NCBI GenBank assembly: GCA_026770025.1 | Contig: JAMXDE010000005.1 | Location: 124,001 to 188,000, forward strand | Direction: 5' to 3' | Length of the DNA: 64,000 bases | Origin: Craspedostauros australis | Taxonomy: Eukaryota > Bacillariophyta > Bacillariophyceae > Mastogloiales > Achnanthaceae | Part shown: positions 32,404 to 44,279 of the stretch, piece after piece | How the letters are laid out: each line of letters starts with the position of its first letter | Numbering within the stretch: position 1 is the stretch's first letter | Notes under the pieces: model-generated | Seen by the model: the letters and a program-made list of their open reading frames with translations, nothing else | The model's database searches: none | What the model was told of the DNA's origin: nothing | Position numbers and translations under genes: made by a program

Positions 32404-34224
32404 TGCGATTGTTAGAATTTATGACGAAGAGGTACCAACAAAAGTGAGTTTCTGTACCTGTGGTTGTTGACAAGCAGCCCTGGGTTGGGATGGAGAGTCT
32501 CCTGTCGCGGTCTTGTCTCTTGGCTCTTGGTGGAGGGATTCGCAGAAATCGGGACGTTTGGACTCGTGTTCTGGAGCTGCTCGTACCGGCCTGGTCCGAG
32601 CTCGGACCGAGGGTACAAAGAACATGTTCACTGCTTCCCACCAAGGGAGGAGTTCTGGCCCAATCATGTTTTTGGCAACAGGGCGACACCAGAGTCGTTT
32701 TCTCCTTCGGTTGTTGGTTTGAGTTCTCAGTTCTCCCCTGCCGAACGCTAAGAGGTACTTCTCCAAGGGGGCTTGGCCGTACTTTGCTGCGCCTTCACTG
32801 CATTCGTTGTTGGGAGAAAGGAGAAGCAGTTGCACTGGGTTTTGTGACGCCGATGTCACCAACACTTTGGTTTGCAGCGAAAAAGTGCTTCGTGTTTTCA
32901 TCATGACGAAGATCACGTCGTAAACATGGCGGAAGCGATCAGAGAATTTGTATCAAGGGAGGCGGTATTGTTACAGGTACACACGGGCACGACCTCAGTG
33001 CCGAAAGATGCAAGAATTGTGGACTGACACCACCCAACCGTGCAGTCGCGAGCCAGGAGGTCATCACAAGGGCCGGAGCCTCTTTTCTCCTGTGATGGTT
33101 CTGCGTTGCCACTTTGCAAACGCCAGTGCATCCCTTCGCTTCGGTGTTGTCATGTCTCAAATGTGGCGGACAAGCCAACAACAACCTGACTTGAAGACCG
33201 CATCCGTGCACCTCGTCGACAGTCCCCGTCCCGCTGTGTGCACCAAGTCGAGCTGCGTGACGATCTTTCATCAAGAACCTGTTCGTGACTTGCATCGACG
33301 GCAACAAGGACCAAACATCCGAGTTGTGACGCATGGAGACCATGCAATTGGTCGCGTTTCCTGACACAAAGAGATGCTGCAGTGGTGTGGACGAGACCGC
33401 CCATTTGTCCGCACGCACACAACAAGGTAAAAGGACCCGCAACAAGATGGGGGCGTGGTCAGCCGCCCACAACTTCTGTGCACCATACCAGCCACGACAG
33501 GCCGCAAGATCTAACACAGAGAGGCCTGTCCCACCTGCGTCTGAGTCAATCGCATGCTGTGTGTTCGGAGGCGGGGCGTTTGGTGAAGGTCCCAACCTCA
33601 CGAAACGAGCTGCGTGTCGATGTTGGTGATGCTCACAGATGGTGAACGTCGATTCGCTGTGTGTGCACGACTACACTAAGTCGCACGGGTCTATGTGGAC
33701 GAGCTACATCCCAGTAATGGCAATAGTTGTATCTTCTCTGGCGCTTCGGACGGAGCACAGCACGAGTATGAAAGTATGAGGTGTTCGCGTGGTATTGCGA
33801 GAGTATTTTCAACTGATGCATCGTAGTGTTTGTTTGTGTCGAGAGTAGTTGTATTTGTTGATGGATTGCGCGACGCAGAGAGCAGCATGAATGAAACCTT
33901 CCAGGAGCACAAGTAACCCCTTCGCCCCCGCGAATGTTCCTTACGGGCTCAGGGCGTGGCCGCGGGCCGAGCCAAGCTGATGGACGGCAAGAAACTTCCA
34001 CTGTTGAATCAAACTGGGGTGCTCATGTTAGACTGCCGGTATGATAATTGTGAGAGGACACCTCGCCGCTTGCTACTATATTTGTGGTTACCATGCTTTG
34101 ATGCCACACAGAGACTGCTTCGATGGGTCATAGTGAGAGTGATAGCCATAGTCATGGCATGCCACGCCTTGGTTTATCATGCAGAAACGAAACTGTTCTT
34201 GCTCCTCGTCGGCACTTCGCCAAT
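32404..34224. other. No gene recognised between cyclase copy A and the SDH subunit gene
   Basis: Holds the divergent 5' flank of copy A and the 3' flank of the SDH subunit gene. Open frames up to 220 codons on both strands (for example 32939-33601) have no recognisable motif. Confidence 0.45.
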
Positions 34225-36171
34225 TCAATGCTCGCTCGCGAGCTTCTTCTTAATGTTTGCGATGGCGCGTCCAGGATTCAAGTTCTTTGGGCACACCTTG
34301 GTGCAGTTCATGATCGTGTGGCAGCGATACAGTTTGAAGGCATCGTCCAGATCCTCCAATCGCTTCTTGGTGGATCCGTCACGGGAATCCTCGATCCAAC
34401 GGTAGGCTGAAGGAGGAGTCCCAAAAATGGTAACAAGAGCACAAAGGCGACGACGGCGAAGGCAGCCGGGGCGGGTGAGTATGTTTGTTTTTGGACAAGT
34501 GACACAAAGGCATAAGGCCGCGTGGGGGTGGAACAGAGGATATGTCGTTGACTCTTCGCAAACAGCATTGCAAATGCTGGCACAATTCTGTGGAGTACTC
34601 GTAGATCAGGTCGATAAAAGGCATCGCTATCCACAACATCCAGCACACATCATCGTCCCGGTTCCTTGTACATGTACGCAGTCATCAATGCATCCATGTT
34701 TGGGTTCACGTTGACATTCGCAACAGGTGGGACTGTTCCGTGCGCGAGTGTTGTTGTGTTTTCCGTTTCCTGTTCGTACCTTGCATGAGAACGGCTGGGC
34801 CCAAATACTTGTCAGAGTTCCACCAGTAGGATGGGCAGGAAGTCGAGCAGCAAGCGCAGAGAATGCATTCGTACATCCCGTCAAGCTTGGATCGGTCTTG
34901 TTTGGTTTGGAGGTACTCGGCCTGTCCCTTTTCCTTGTCCCCTTCCGGCTGCAGCCATGGCTCGATGGATCTGTACTGCTCGTAAAAGTTACCAAGATCT
35001 GGAACCAGATCCTTCACGACATACATGTGTGGCAATGGGTACACCTTGGTCGCCGCCTTCGTGTCATCATCAATGTAGGACAAGCAGGCCAGCGTGTTGG
35101 ATCCGTTGATGTTCATGGCGCACGATCCACAGATCCCCTCGCGGCACGATCGGCGGAAGGTCAAGGTGGGGTCCTGCTCAGATTTGATTTTGAGCAGCGC
35201 ATCCAGAACCATCGGGCCGCAGTCTGGGAGAATGAATGTTTGGATCAGCATGAAAATCGTTGCCCGAGTTGATGGTGAACACAGAATGAAAGAAAAACGA
35301 ACGATACTCGTGAGAGATGAGATGAGCAGGCTGAGAGAGTTGGCATGAGGCCAGCACATCAAAAAGCATCATGTGGGGATTGCGGTCATCCTCTGTCGGA
35401 GCGGCTTGCTTGTGCAGGTGGGATGGAAGGCACAGTCATGGGTCACAAGGGTGCGCATTGTGTTTGCTATTTTCGTGTATCGCTGCCGCAACTTTCCGGT
35501 TCCTCGGTGCGAGCAGCAGCAGAGCATATACTTTCGCAATGCCACGCCTGTGTTGATACATAAGTCGGACATCGAACTCCTGCACGAGGAGATGCTGGTA
35601 GTAATCCCGCAGCGCGTAGGAGAGACGAACCACATTCTGAATTGCAGTTGCGCGCACATACCGTTCAAATCCACTGGGTACGTGCTGACGTACGGCTTTT
35701 GTGCCTGCTCTGGATCCCATCGGTACACCTTGAAATACTTGATGCGTTCGGGATTGCTGCCAGTGGTTGGTGTCGCGCTTGTGGCAGCCTGCTTGAGCGA
35801 CGACTCGGAATCAGATGAAAGGCATCGCGCATGGCCAGCTGATGCGATTGGTGCTGTCGAGGTGATGTTCGCTGCCCGCAGGTTGCGTGTATTTCTGCCA
35901 AAAGACTGTGGAGGAGAAGGGAATTGGCCGTCGCAAGCGGGGGGATGACGGTGGAGCAGAATTATTGTGCGGTTGCGCAGCCAGTTTGCGCCAAATGCAT
36001 ACCAAGCCAAGATGCAGATAGAGAGATGAAACATCGTTGAGGCAAGCGCAATAGAAGAATGATATACGTGTCAGATAAAAGCGCAACGGCATATGTGCCC
36101 ATCTCGTTGCTCTTGCCATCAACCCTCCAGGTAGGAGTCATCATGGCCGCATTGCCGTGTCGTTGCAACAT
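34225..36171 (-). CDS. SDHB: Succinate dehydrogenase iron-sulfur subunit (mitochondrial complex II)
   Basis: Exons 36124-36171 (tentative), 35662-35905, 34780-35223 and 34225-34406; the introns are 218, 438 and 373 bp. The product has about 305 residues, close to the usual 260-300. The [2Fe-2S] ligands are in [21 protein letters not shown]. The [4Fe-4S] and [3Fe-4S] ligands are in [16 protein letters not shown] and [26 protein letters not shown] and [10 protein letters not shown] are also typical. The subunit carries electrons from the flavoprotein to ubiquinone in the inner mitochondrial membrane. The N-terminus ([11 protein letters not shown], then [12 protein letters not shown]) is Arg-rich and poor in acidic residues, as expected of a mitochondrial presequence. 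The first exon rests on reading frame and a weak GTTGAT donor, so the true start could differ. The other three exons are secure, because each junction restores the conserved sequence (VDLN/DCGP and LMQ/AYRW). Confidence 0.93.
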
Positions 36172-38297
36172 TGTGGCCTTTCACTTTTTGCACTGCCGTG
36201 GTGCAAATTTGGAAGGACCCTTGGATGCGACAACAGCAACTGATGGAGCCGCGCTGTTGCCCACTCAAACGCTCTCAAATGCAGTCGGCGTCCGGGGTCC
36301 GAACGTTCGAAGGTCCAATCGAGGTGTACTCGCCCAGGCCACAAACATCCACCAGCAGGGTCATTGCAGCGCAAGCTCGTCAACGTGCACAGTGCGAGGT
36401 TGGCATTTCAACTTACCAGCGCGGTTCGGGAGAATGTGATTGAAAGGCTCATGATGGATCGCTGATTGATATTGAGCGGAACAGTGCTCTTGCTCGTCGT
36501 TCTATGCTCCTAGTTGACGCTTTGAGGAACCGTCCTGGTTGTGTTGATGCTGGTTCGGTGCGGTGTTGATTTTGGTTGTGGCTGTGATCTTTCGCAAAGC
36601 GGCTGCCTGTTGGTGGTGCTGCTGCTGCGGACGGATGTTCGCTTTTTTCTCGTTTCTTCGGATTTGTGTTCTTTCCTTTGGTGCTGAGCTGGTGGCCTTC
36701 GATTTTCGTCGCCTCTCTTGCCTCTTCTTGCTTCTTTCCTCCCTCTTGGTTTGCTGTCCCTTTTTTCTATCTCTTTGGACAATGATGGGTCCTCTTGAGG
36801 TTGTGGTTGATGCCGTTGTGGATCCCAATGCTGATGGCTTGAATGATCGTTTGATGTCTGCGATCAGTCTCGGGGTGGTCCTCTGAGCCGTAGATGTTGC
36901 CGGCGTCGTCAGTTGCGTTGTTGGAGACCGAGAGAGGCAGTGGTGTTGATGTGTCCCGATCTGCACATCCACCACGATCCCATTCCCAGAGCACAGAGAA
37001 ACCCACAACGACAACCACCGATACGACGCGCTGGCGCAGCTGCCACAGACTTGTTGCTCCTTGTCAGCCAATGGTATTCCGCGCAGCTGGTTCGGCCTTC
37101 TTCGCATTTTGCATGTTCGATTCGGCACACATGATAGGGAGAACATGTTCGCTATCCAATCAAAACGACGGAGACATGGATTCGAAGAAGAACGAGGATG
37201 GCTGGCAGTTTTCGACTCGATGGATCTAAACATGATCTTCCGACTCTCCGGAATGCAGAAATGCTCATGAATGACATTGGTGACACGACTGAAGTTGATG
37301 CCAACATGACGTCACGCATCAACAACCGTGATTCTGTCCGAAATGGTTTGTCTCTCGACCAACATTACCAAGGTGCGTCCAACCTGCGCTCACACCAACC
37401 ACGATAGCGAGAACGCACGGGCGCAGCCGAAGTCTCCTCACATGATGACACAATCAACTCTGACCTGGCTCAGAAAAGGAAAGAGCACCATTGATGTGAC
37501 CGTGACTCTGCGGCTATGACAAGAGGGTTGGTTGGTTTTGGTCGCATGCTGACGGCACGACCTCTCTGGTGGATGGGGTCGTCATCGAAGAATCATTGAA
37601 GAATTCCAAGAGAAAGAGAAAGAGAGGGAGCACGGCTGCCTGACCAGCAGATGATGTTCTGGAGCTGAGTCTGGGGCACGCAATCTGTTGACGTACGGCG
37701 AACTCTCATTTTGTCATTCTTGCCCATGCTTCTCACCCATGACGCATGTTGGTGATGCTGTCAAGGGTGGTTCCTAGTTTCGGCGCGTGTCGTCGCACGT
37801 CGTCACATTCCGTGATGTTCGCATGGATCCAGCTCAATGAGCGAAACAGGGGCTTTGTGAGGCGCTCGGATGAAGATCCTTCCACGTGGGAACCCAAACA
37901 TCACACGCGATGATGGCATTTTCTCACTCCTGGAGGCAGAGAGTTTCTCAGCAGGAGGGGTGCGGAGGCCAGCATCCGTTCCCGTTCATCTCGATTGACC
38001 ACTCCGCGACCATCGGGAGCAACCTCAATTTTTGTCCCTTGTGCGGAGATGAGCGTTACCCATACAGATCAATGAGTGAAATGAAGGTGTCGCGGTGCAC
38101 CAGTCACAGATTTGGGCCACGCGCCCACCCCTGATCAACATTGCCATAATTCGCCAACAGCAGCCAACGATCCCAAAATCAATCATCTCTCCCATTGCAT
38201 CGTGTAATACCATTGAACATCGCTCGTCCAAGCCACGCGTCCTCCAACAAAACATCACCGCGCCACCGCATCACCCACCCAATTATTCATCACGACC
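36172..38297. other. No gene confidently recognised; one basic low-complexity frame on the minus strand
   Basis: A minus-strand frame at 36502-37233 (243 codons) encodes a Lys/Arg/Gln-rich tail (KKGQQTKREERSKKRQERRR) with Thr-rich stretches. It could be part of a real basic protein, but it has no motif and its opposite strand is simply Leu/Val-rich, so I leave it uncalled. The remainder shows nothing. Confidence 0.35.
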
Positions 38298-39104
38298 ATG
38301 ACCATGTTTCTCCCATCGTTGCTCCGCTCTGCCACAAGCACATCTCGTTCGACAATTCGATCCAAGCTTCCGCAAATTACGCCGCTACGGTTCCAATCAA
38401 CCAGCCAAGGATCGCTCGTGCTAAGGCGTTTGCAGGACGCACTGGAGGAGTATCGATCAGCAAAGTAAGTCTCGGTGTCGACATGGCATGATCAGAATGT
38501 TGCATCTCGTCTCCTCTCACTGCGTATCAAGTCCGTCTGGCTATGGGAGAATGCCGCATCTGCCATTGATGTCGTTGAGCTTCAATCTCGCCCACACGTG
38601 CTACCATCTGCATGTTGCCGTTCGAGTACAATTGAATCGCGATGCACCATGCAATACAACATTGACCACCGGGTCAGACTGTAGTTCTCATCGTTTCTCT
38701 TTCTTGACAACTCGTTCGCTGTGTCATCCATGTCTCATCCCTGCGCCATCGAACCTGACCGCATCGTATTGATCGCACATGCTTGTTTCCGCTTTGCGTT
38801 TGCTTGTGGCGCAATGGCGCGGAACCAACTACTCTGCTCGACTCTTCTACTCTACCAACGCACGATCAACAGCTACAGCAGGGAGCTCCCGTCCCGTTTC
38901 AAGAAGGATATCGTCATCGCAGCCCAGACGTTTTCGGCTGGCACTGTGGCCAGCAGCGTTGTCGTCACCCATGGATTGAACCAGGTGCTGGAGAACATCA
39001 ACCTCCAAGACAAGGTGTCTGCTCAAGATGTCGACGTGCTGTTCGCTGAGCTCGGCGAAGGTACTGGGGCCATCCCCGTCGATGTGATGATGGAGATCCT
39101 CTGA
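38298..39104 (+). CDS. Small protein with mitochondrial-type presequence, paralogue 1
   Basis: Exons 38298-38464 and 38873-39104 give 132 residues; the intron has 408 bp and phase 2. The N-terminus MTMFLPSLLRSATSTSRSTIRSK is rich in Ser/Arg and lacks acidic residues, typical of mitochondrial import. The body contains LRRLQDALEEYR, then NYSRELPSRFKKDI, and ends LFAELGEGTGAIPVDVMMEIL. The exon join is supported by the paralogue at 46085-46732, which has the same 167-bp first exon and the same intron position and phase. The family is not known to me. The acidic C-terminal end, with Gly and hydrophobic spacing, is faintly like half an EF-hand but lacks a proper calcium loop. Nearby genes encode respiratory proteins, so a mitochondrial role is plausible but unproven. 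Confidence 0.75.
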
Positions 39105-40306
39105 AGAAGAGGGATCCATGCATCCTTCCACCCAATCAATCCATGAATACAATACACATCAATATAGCACGATAGGAGTACATCGATGCTCACCGACAGC
39201 CACGAGATACACTCAAATCAAGGAGTGCGCGGATCTATGCACACGCACACAGTACAAAGCAAACGAGAGCACAAGCAACTATTATGCAACAGCAAGAGGT
39301 AGCAATACCAATCCATGTCCAATGAGAGGCCTTTCTTGGCTACCGATCCATCAGATCGGATGCTCGGAATGTGCATGCCTCAAACTCCATACTCCATAAC
39401 TGTTGGCATCCTCCCTACGCGACTTCACAAAGTAGCCGATGGCTCCAATCATCATGCTCTACCGCATGATCTCAAGGTGCTCAGCATCGAAGGCCAAATG
39501 TCGAGCGTGTGTGCCTCCGTGATCTGATCTGATCTCAACACAAGACGATACGTCAACTTCATGAGACGTGAAATCGCGCACACGCACACCATACAAACAC
39601 GAGTACGAGCACTCTTGCTCTACATACATAACATACTTACCCACGATCCGCACCGGTACATGCGTTCATGTCCGGACTCAACTCGGTACTCTCATCGAGG
39701 TTTACCTCAAGAGTCACGCTTGTTGCTTTCGCGACAGGCACCAGACAATTCGCAACCGCCATCCTGCACCATCATGTGCAGAGTATCTTTACTAATAGCA
39801 TTATTAGCACTAAGTAAAGAGAGAAATATCATGAAAGATGGAGACGCGGCACATCAATCTCTGCGGTTTTATCACATCGCACTACTCGTCTTCTGCACAC
39901 AGTTCTTTAGTCGTGCCATACCATGGTCTCTATGAGTACTCGTACACTTCTGGGTTGTTCCGATTTCTTACTGCGCAGAGAACGAGGACTCCAGGACATC
40001 GGTATAGCGGCACGGTGATCTGCTTGACTGTTGATGTTTCGCTCTTATGACTACCTGTAATACAATATCATATGTGTGGCAGAGAATCTTTCAGAGTCCT
40101 CTTCCGTGGTTGTCTGTTTATGCGGTGTCAAATGCTGCGGAGCCGAGGGGATCTGACTTGTCGATATGAGCGCTGGTCTACTAGTGGAGTGGGTACCTTG
40201 CTCCGTTTATCTTATCAGTGCGTGTGCATAGAAGACGTTCTTCTACTTGAACCGCCATTGCGTTCAGTTCGCCTGTCGTGGCGACAGAACAATGGTGTGG
40301 CGTGCT
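39105..40306. other. No gene recognised
   Basis: Intergenic, holding the 3' flanks of two convergent genes. Contains an ACTCGTAC motif at 39938-39945. Short open frames are without support. Confidence 0.5.
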
Positions 40307-41488
40307 TCATTTCTTTGGGAGGGTTCCTCCACGAGCAAGGATGGCCTCCTCTCGTGGCGTGAGCATCGCGTGAGAGCTGTCGACGGTGTCCGACGGGTTC
40401 TCAATCTCCTCCTTCTCCGCCGCCGTCATCAGTCGCTTCTTCCAGACATCGTTCTTGTACGGACGGCCGCCGCCAGTGGCCTCGTCCAAATCACCCTTGT
40501 ATTCAAACTTTCGGATGAAGGCCGGGTTGTAAGGCGATCCCGGTTGGGTGTAGTAGGCATCTGGGGCGTTCGCGGGCAGGCCCACGATGGAGTTGCCGAT
40601 TCCGTATCCGCGGGAGCGAATCTGTGATTGGTTGTGCATGCCGTTGAAGTTGAAGACCTCGTTTTGGTAACCGATGTTGTGGTCGTACGGGGCATCCGAA
40701 GGTGCGCTGGGGTCGATGTTCTGCTTGAGGCGGTTGAACTGCTCCTCCTCTTGGTGCGGCGGCTCGTCGTGCATGTGCATCATCCAGCCGTGCCAGTCCG
40801 GGGGGACGTGGGTGGAGTCGAAGTTGTGAATGTCCGCCGGCTCCACCCATCTGTGCTGTCCGAAGGGATAGTCCACGCGATTCTCGTAGTAGCGGTTGCC
40901 GAAGTCATCAGCACCGATGAACGTACCCACCTTGAAAGGGTAGTCTCCATTCTATGGCGATAGAATGATGGAGTGAAGTATAATAGGTCCCATCAAGTTG
41001 GCACATGGGGGTGCGTGCATTCATGGGTTGGCGAGTACACGAATGGAGTAAACAAGTATGGAGGCAAAAAGAGAGATATCAGAGACAGAAACGAGTCAGA
41101 GTGGAGCTGTTGAAAGAATGCAGCACCAGACACCAGGCGTCCTCGTGGACATCCGTGGAGTATACTCTGTCTGGAGAGCAGAGGCGAGTGCACGACGGAG
41201 CACCTTCGCAGATCATCCATCTTGGCGTATGGTTGCGAGCACCAGTCGAGACGCTTGGCCCAAAATCCAGGATGGTCAAAGTACTCGGAATGAAAAGGGT
41301 CAACCGTATGAGCGCAAGTCAATGCTGCAATTCTCGCCACAGCGTCCAAGACCAGTGGCACAGGCATGATGAGATCAGCATGATAGCAACTGGAAAGCAC
41401 TTACGGCGTACATGTGCTGAAGCAGCTTGCGCCATCCTCCTCTGTACTTCAGGGAGGTACGGAAGGAATCGATCAGTCCTTTCACCAT
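40307..41488 (-). CDS. NADH dehydrogenase (complex I) NDUFA12/B17.2-like subunit
   Basis: Exons 41405-41488 and 40307-40951; the intron has 453 bp and phase 0, and the product has 242 residues. The first exon (MVKGLIDSFRTSLKYRGGWR) joins at HMYA/NGDYPFKVG. Then come the family's hallmarks: KVGTFIGADDFGNRYYEN, QHRWVEP and VPPDWHGWMMHMHDEPP. NDUFA12 is an accessory subunit on the matrix arm of complex I and helps in its assembly. The conserved core ends near residue 105. The C-terminal extension of about 130 residues (PYDHNIGYQNEVFN to the end) has no counterpart in the roughly 145-residue animal protein. It is Tyr/Asn/Pro-rich and may be lineage-specific. An upstream extension of the first exon is open, but Met at 41488 fits the family best. 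Confidence 0.88.
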
Positions 41489-42096
41489 CGTGTCAAGTTC
41501 CTCTTCTGATGCTGGGTGGGAGCAGAGGCTGATGCACCGTCTTTCTTTCTCCTTTCGTTGGTAAGAACAATCGCTGAACAACCAGCGAAGCCTTCCTTGT
41601 CGGATGTAGTTGTTGTTGATCTTGGTGTCGCTGGTGGTGGTGGTGGTGATGGCAGAGCGCCAACGCGCATCGAGCAACGATGGAACTGCGAGGATCGCGT
41701 CCTTCGGCCGTTGCTGTTGGCCATCGTCACACAGAAACACACACCTCTGTTGTTGCGGTTGTTGTTGTTCCTGTCGCTGTGACGAATGGGATACCATCGA
41801 CCACATCGACTAATTCGACCAACACCAGTTTTCAACCATTGACTCACACGACCGCATGACGCAACATCAGTTTTTCCACATCATTCGTTCTGCCCCACAC
41901 AAAAGCGAAAGAACAAAAACGATGACGCAGTAAACGGGTCGCCACATGATCGAACGTTTCGGCACAGTGTACCTACTATACTGTGTGTTTGGAAGAGTAG
42001 TCGGATGTTACATGTCACAAGGTCCTGCGAACAACGTAACACAGGGGACACAAACGAGAGAGAGAGCGAGGGCAGGTCGAACGGTGAACTGATATC
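41489..42096. other. Divergent intergenic region between the NDUFA12-like and ABC1 kinase genes
   Basis: About 600 bp between genes reading away from each other, so it should hold both promoters. I see a Val/Leu-encoding GGTGGTGGTGGT run near 41634-41651 but no clear core promoter. Confidence 0.5.
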
Positions 42097-44279
42097 ATGA
42101 ATGGACTCTTGGCTGTCCGGCATGTGGTGAAGCGCAGGCCGTTCCTTTCCATAGGAACAGCCGCGCTTGGTGTTGCCACGGTGGGCGCAACGATTGAGGA
42201 ATATAATGCCAATCTGCTCGAATCGCAGCAGCAAGAGCAACAGCGACTGTCTCGTGCGCAAACCACGGCAGGTGAGTCGTCAGGAAGACAGGTGGTAGTC
42301 ATGGTGCTTCACATGTAGCGCTGCGTATCCTCTTCGATCACCAGTGCGTCCTCATACCGTGGATACCTGCCGAAGTTGCCACTCTCACAATCTGTCACAA
42401 CCCGAACATGAATCCATCAATCACCGCGTCATCCCATCTATCATACGCAGACACATTGGATCGAAATGAAACACAGCTCCTTCGTGCAAACGATGATGGC
42501 ATCCTGCTGCCTCGCATGTACGATGCCGAACAGATCGACTCATACTGGTCAAAACGAAAGATCTCAATTGCGGTGCGTGTTGCCAAGATCGTTTCGGAGC
42601 TCGGGCCCATCATCGCCAGTTACCTGTGGGAGAGACGCCAACGGAAGCAATTGAAAGCTGCTGCGAATGCAAGCAACAGCAATAAAGCAGACGCCAACCA
42701 TGGCAATGACGATGAAAAGGAGCAGGCCAGAGTGGCGAAGCAACGAAAGTCCGCCATCCAGCTCAGAGAGGCCTTGACGGATCTGGGACCAGCCTTCGTC
42801 AAGCTGGGTCAGCAAATTTCAATCCGTCCCGACCTTGTGCCGCCGCATGTGCTGAAGGAACTGCAGAAGCTCTGCGATTCTGTGCGGCCCATCCCAGACG
42901 ACGTCGCGATGGACGTGATTCGAGCGGAGCTTGGTGTCAGCAATCTGGATGACGTATTCGTCGCTGCGGATGACAGTATTCATGACAAGGACGGCAGGGA
43001 AAATAACAGCAGCAGCAACAGTGATGGCGCATCACACGATCAGCAGCAAGGAAAGGGAGAGCTCGAATTGGTGGCTTCCGCAAGCTTGGGACAAGTGTAT
43101 CGTGGCAAAATCAAGTCCACGGGACAGACGGTGGCGATCAAAGTGCAGCGACCGGAAATGCGCAAATCGTTCAGCCTCGATCTCTTCTTGCTGCGCCAGT
43201 ACGGCAGATTGTTGGACCACGTCACGACGCTAATCTCCAAGCAACGCCCCTTCAACCAGGCATTCTTGACAGCATTTGCGCGTGGGTCGTACCAGGAGCT
43301 TGACTACGAGGCTGAGGCGCGGAATCAGATGGAATTTCAGAGGGAGTTGGACTCGTTGACAGGCGGCACCGTCCACGTCCCCAACGTGCACTGTGATCTA
43401 ACGACGGAAAGGATCTTGGTATCGGACTGGGTCAATGGCAGCAAGCTTGCCGATGCCCCACCGGAGCAGATCCGACAGCTCATCCCGTTGGGAGTCGAGC
43501 TGTTCTTGATCCAGCTCCTCGAGCTTGGCAAGTTCCATGCCGATCCGCATCCGGGCAATCTGCTCGTGGTGACCGATGAACCATCCGACGGAAACACGGA
43601 GAAAGGTTGGTTTGGACGAATGACCAGCAAAGGATCCAAGCCGAACACGAGGCTATGCTTGCTGGATTTCGGCTTGGTCGCCGAGGTGGAAAAGGAGGAG
43701 CGCAGGGCGATACTGAAGGCGATGGTGCACTTGCTGCAGCGCGACTTTGAATCCTTGATTGCCGAGGACATCAAGGGCCTCGGCTTCTTGCCGCATGACT
43801 ACGACACGGAGAAGCTCCGACCTGTGCTGCTCAAGATCCTCAACAGCGGTCTCGTGGACGCCTCCGTCGGAGCCGACCTCCATCGGCGCAAGGCGACCCT
43901 GATGGACATTTCCAACGAGCTGAACCAGCTGTTCTTCGACTACCCTTTCGAAGTGCCGCCGTTCTTCAGCCTCGTGACGCGAGGGCTTGGTCTGCTCGAG
44001 GGCATCGCGCTGACCGGGGATCCAGACTTTGACATCTTCCAGGCAAGCGCACCGTACGTCATGCAACGTGGTATGGCAAGGCTTGGGTCGAAGCTCTGGT
44101 CTTCGAAGATGGGCAGCAAGACGCCGGAGACAACAGAGGAAACCAACCAGGAGGGCACTGCAACCGTTGCCAAACAGGCGGATCGCAGTCTGCGCAAACG
44201 ACGTCCCACATCTCTTGCCGAAGTCACCTCGAGGAAGCCGACCATCTCGGATGTCATGGCTTCTTCAGGTGGAATGTGA
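42097..44279 (+). CDS. ABC1/ADCK/UbiB-type atypical kinase
   Basis: Exons 42097-42271 and 42451-44279; the intron has 179 bp, the frame is kept, and the product has 667 residues. The N-terminus (MNGLLAVRHVVKRRPFLSIGTAALGVATVGATIEE, residues 1 to about 35) looks like an organelle-targeting or membrane segment. Family motifs in order: the KxGQ motif in FVKLGQQISIRPDLVP; the Ala-rich nucleotide loop in ASASLGQVYRG; the lysine in VAIKVQRP; the catalytic region HADPHPGNLL; and the metal-binding LLDFGLV. These are the diagnostic features of the UbiB family, whose mitochondrial members support coenzyme Q synthesis and whose plastid members act in plastoglobules. Two low-complexity inserts (Asn/Lys/Asp near residue 145 and Asn/Ser/Gln near 270) are not in typical members. 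Which organelle it serves cannot be told from the sequence. Confidence 0.93.

Noticed and set aside
36502-37233. Basic 243-codon frame on the minus strand
   Set aside because: Low complexity without motif or splice support. Kept only as a note in the intergenic entry.
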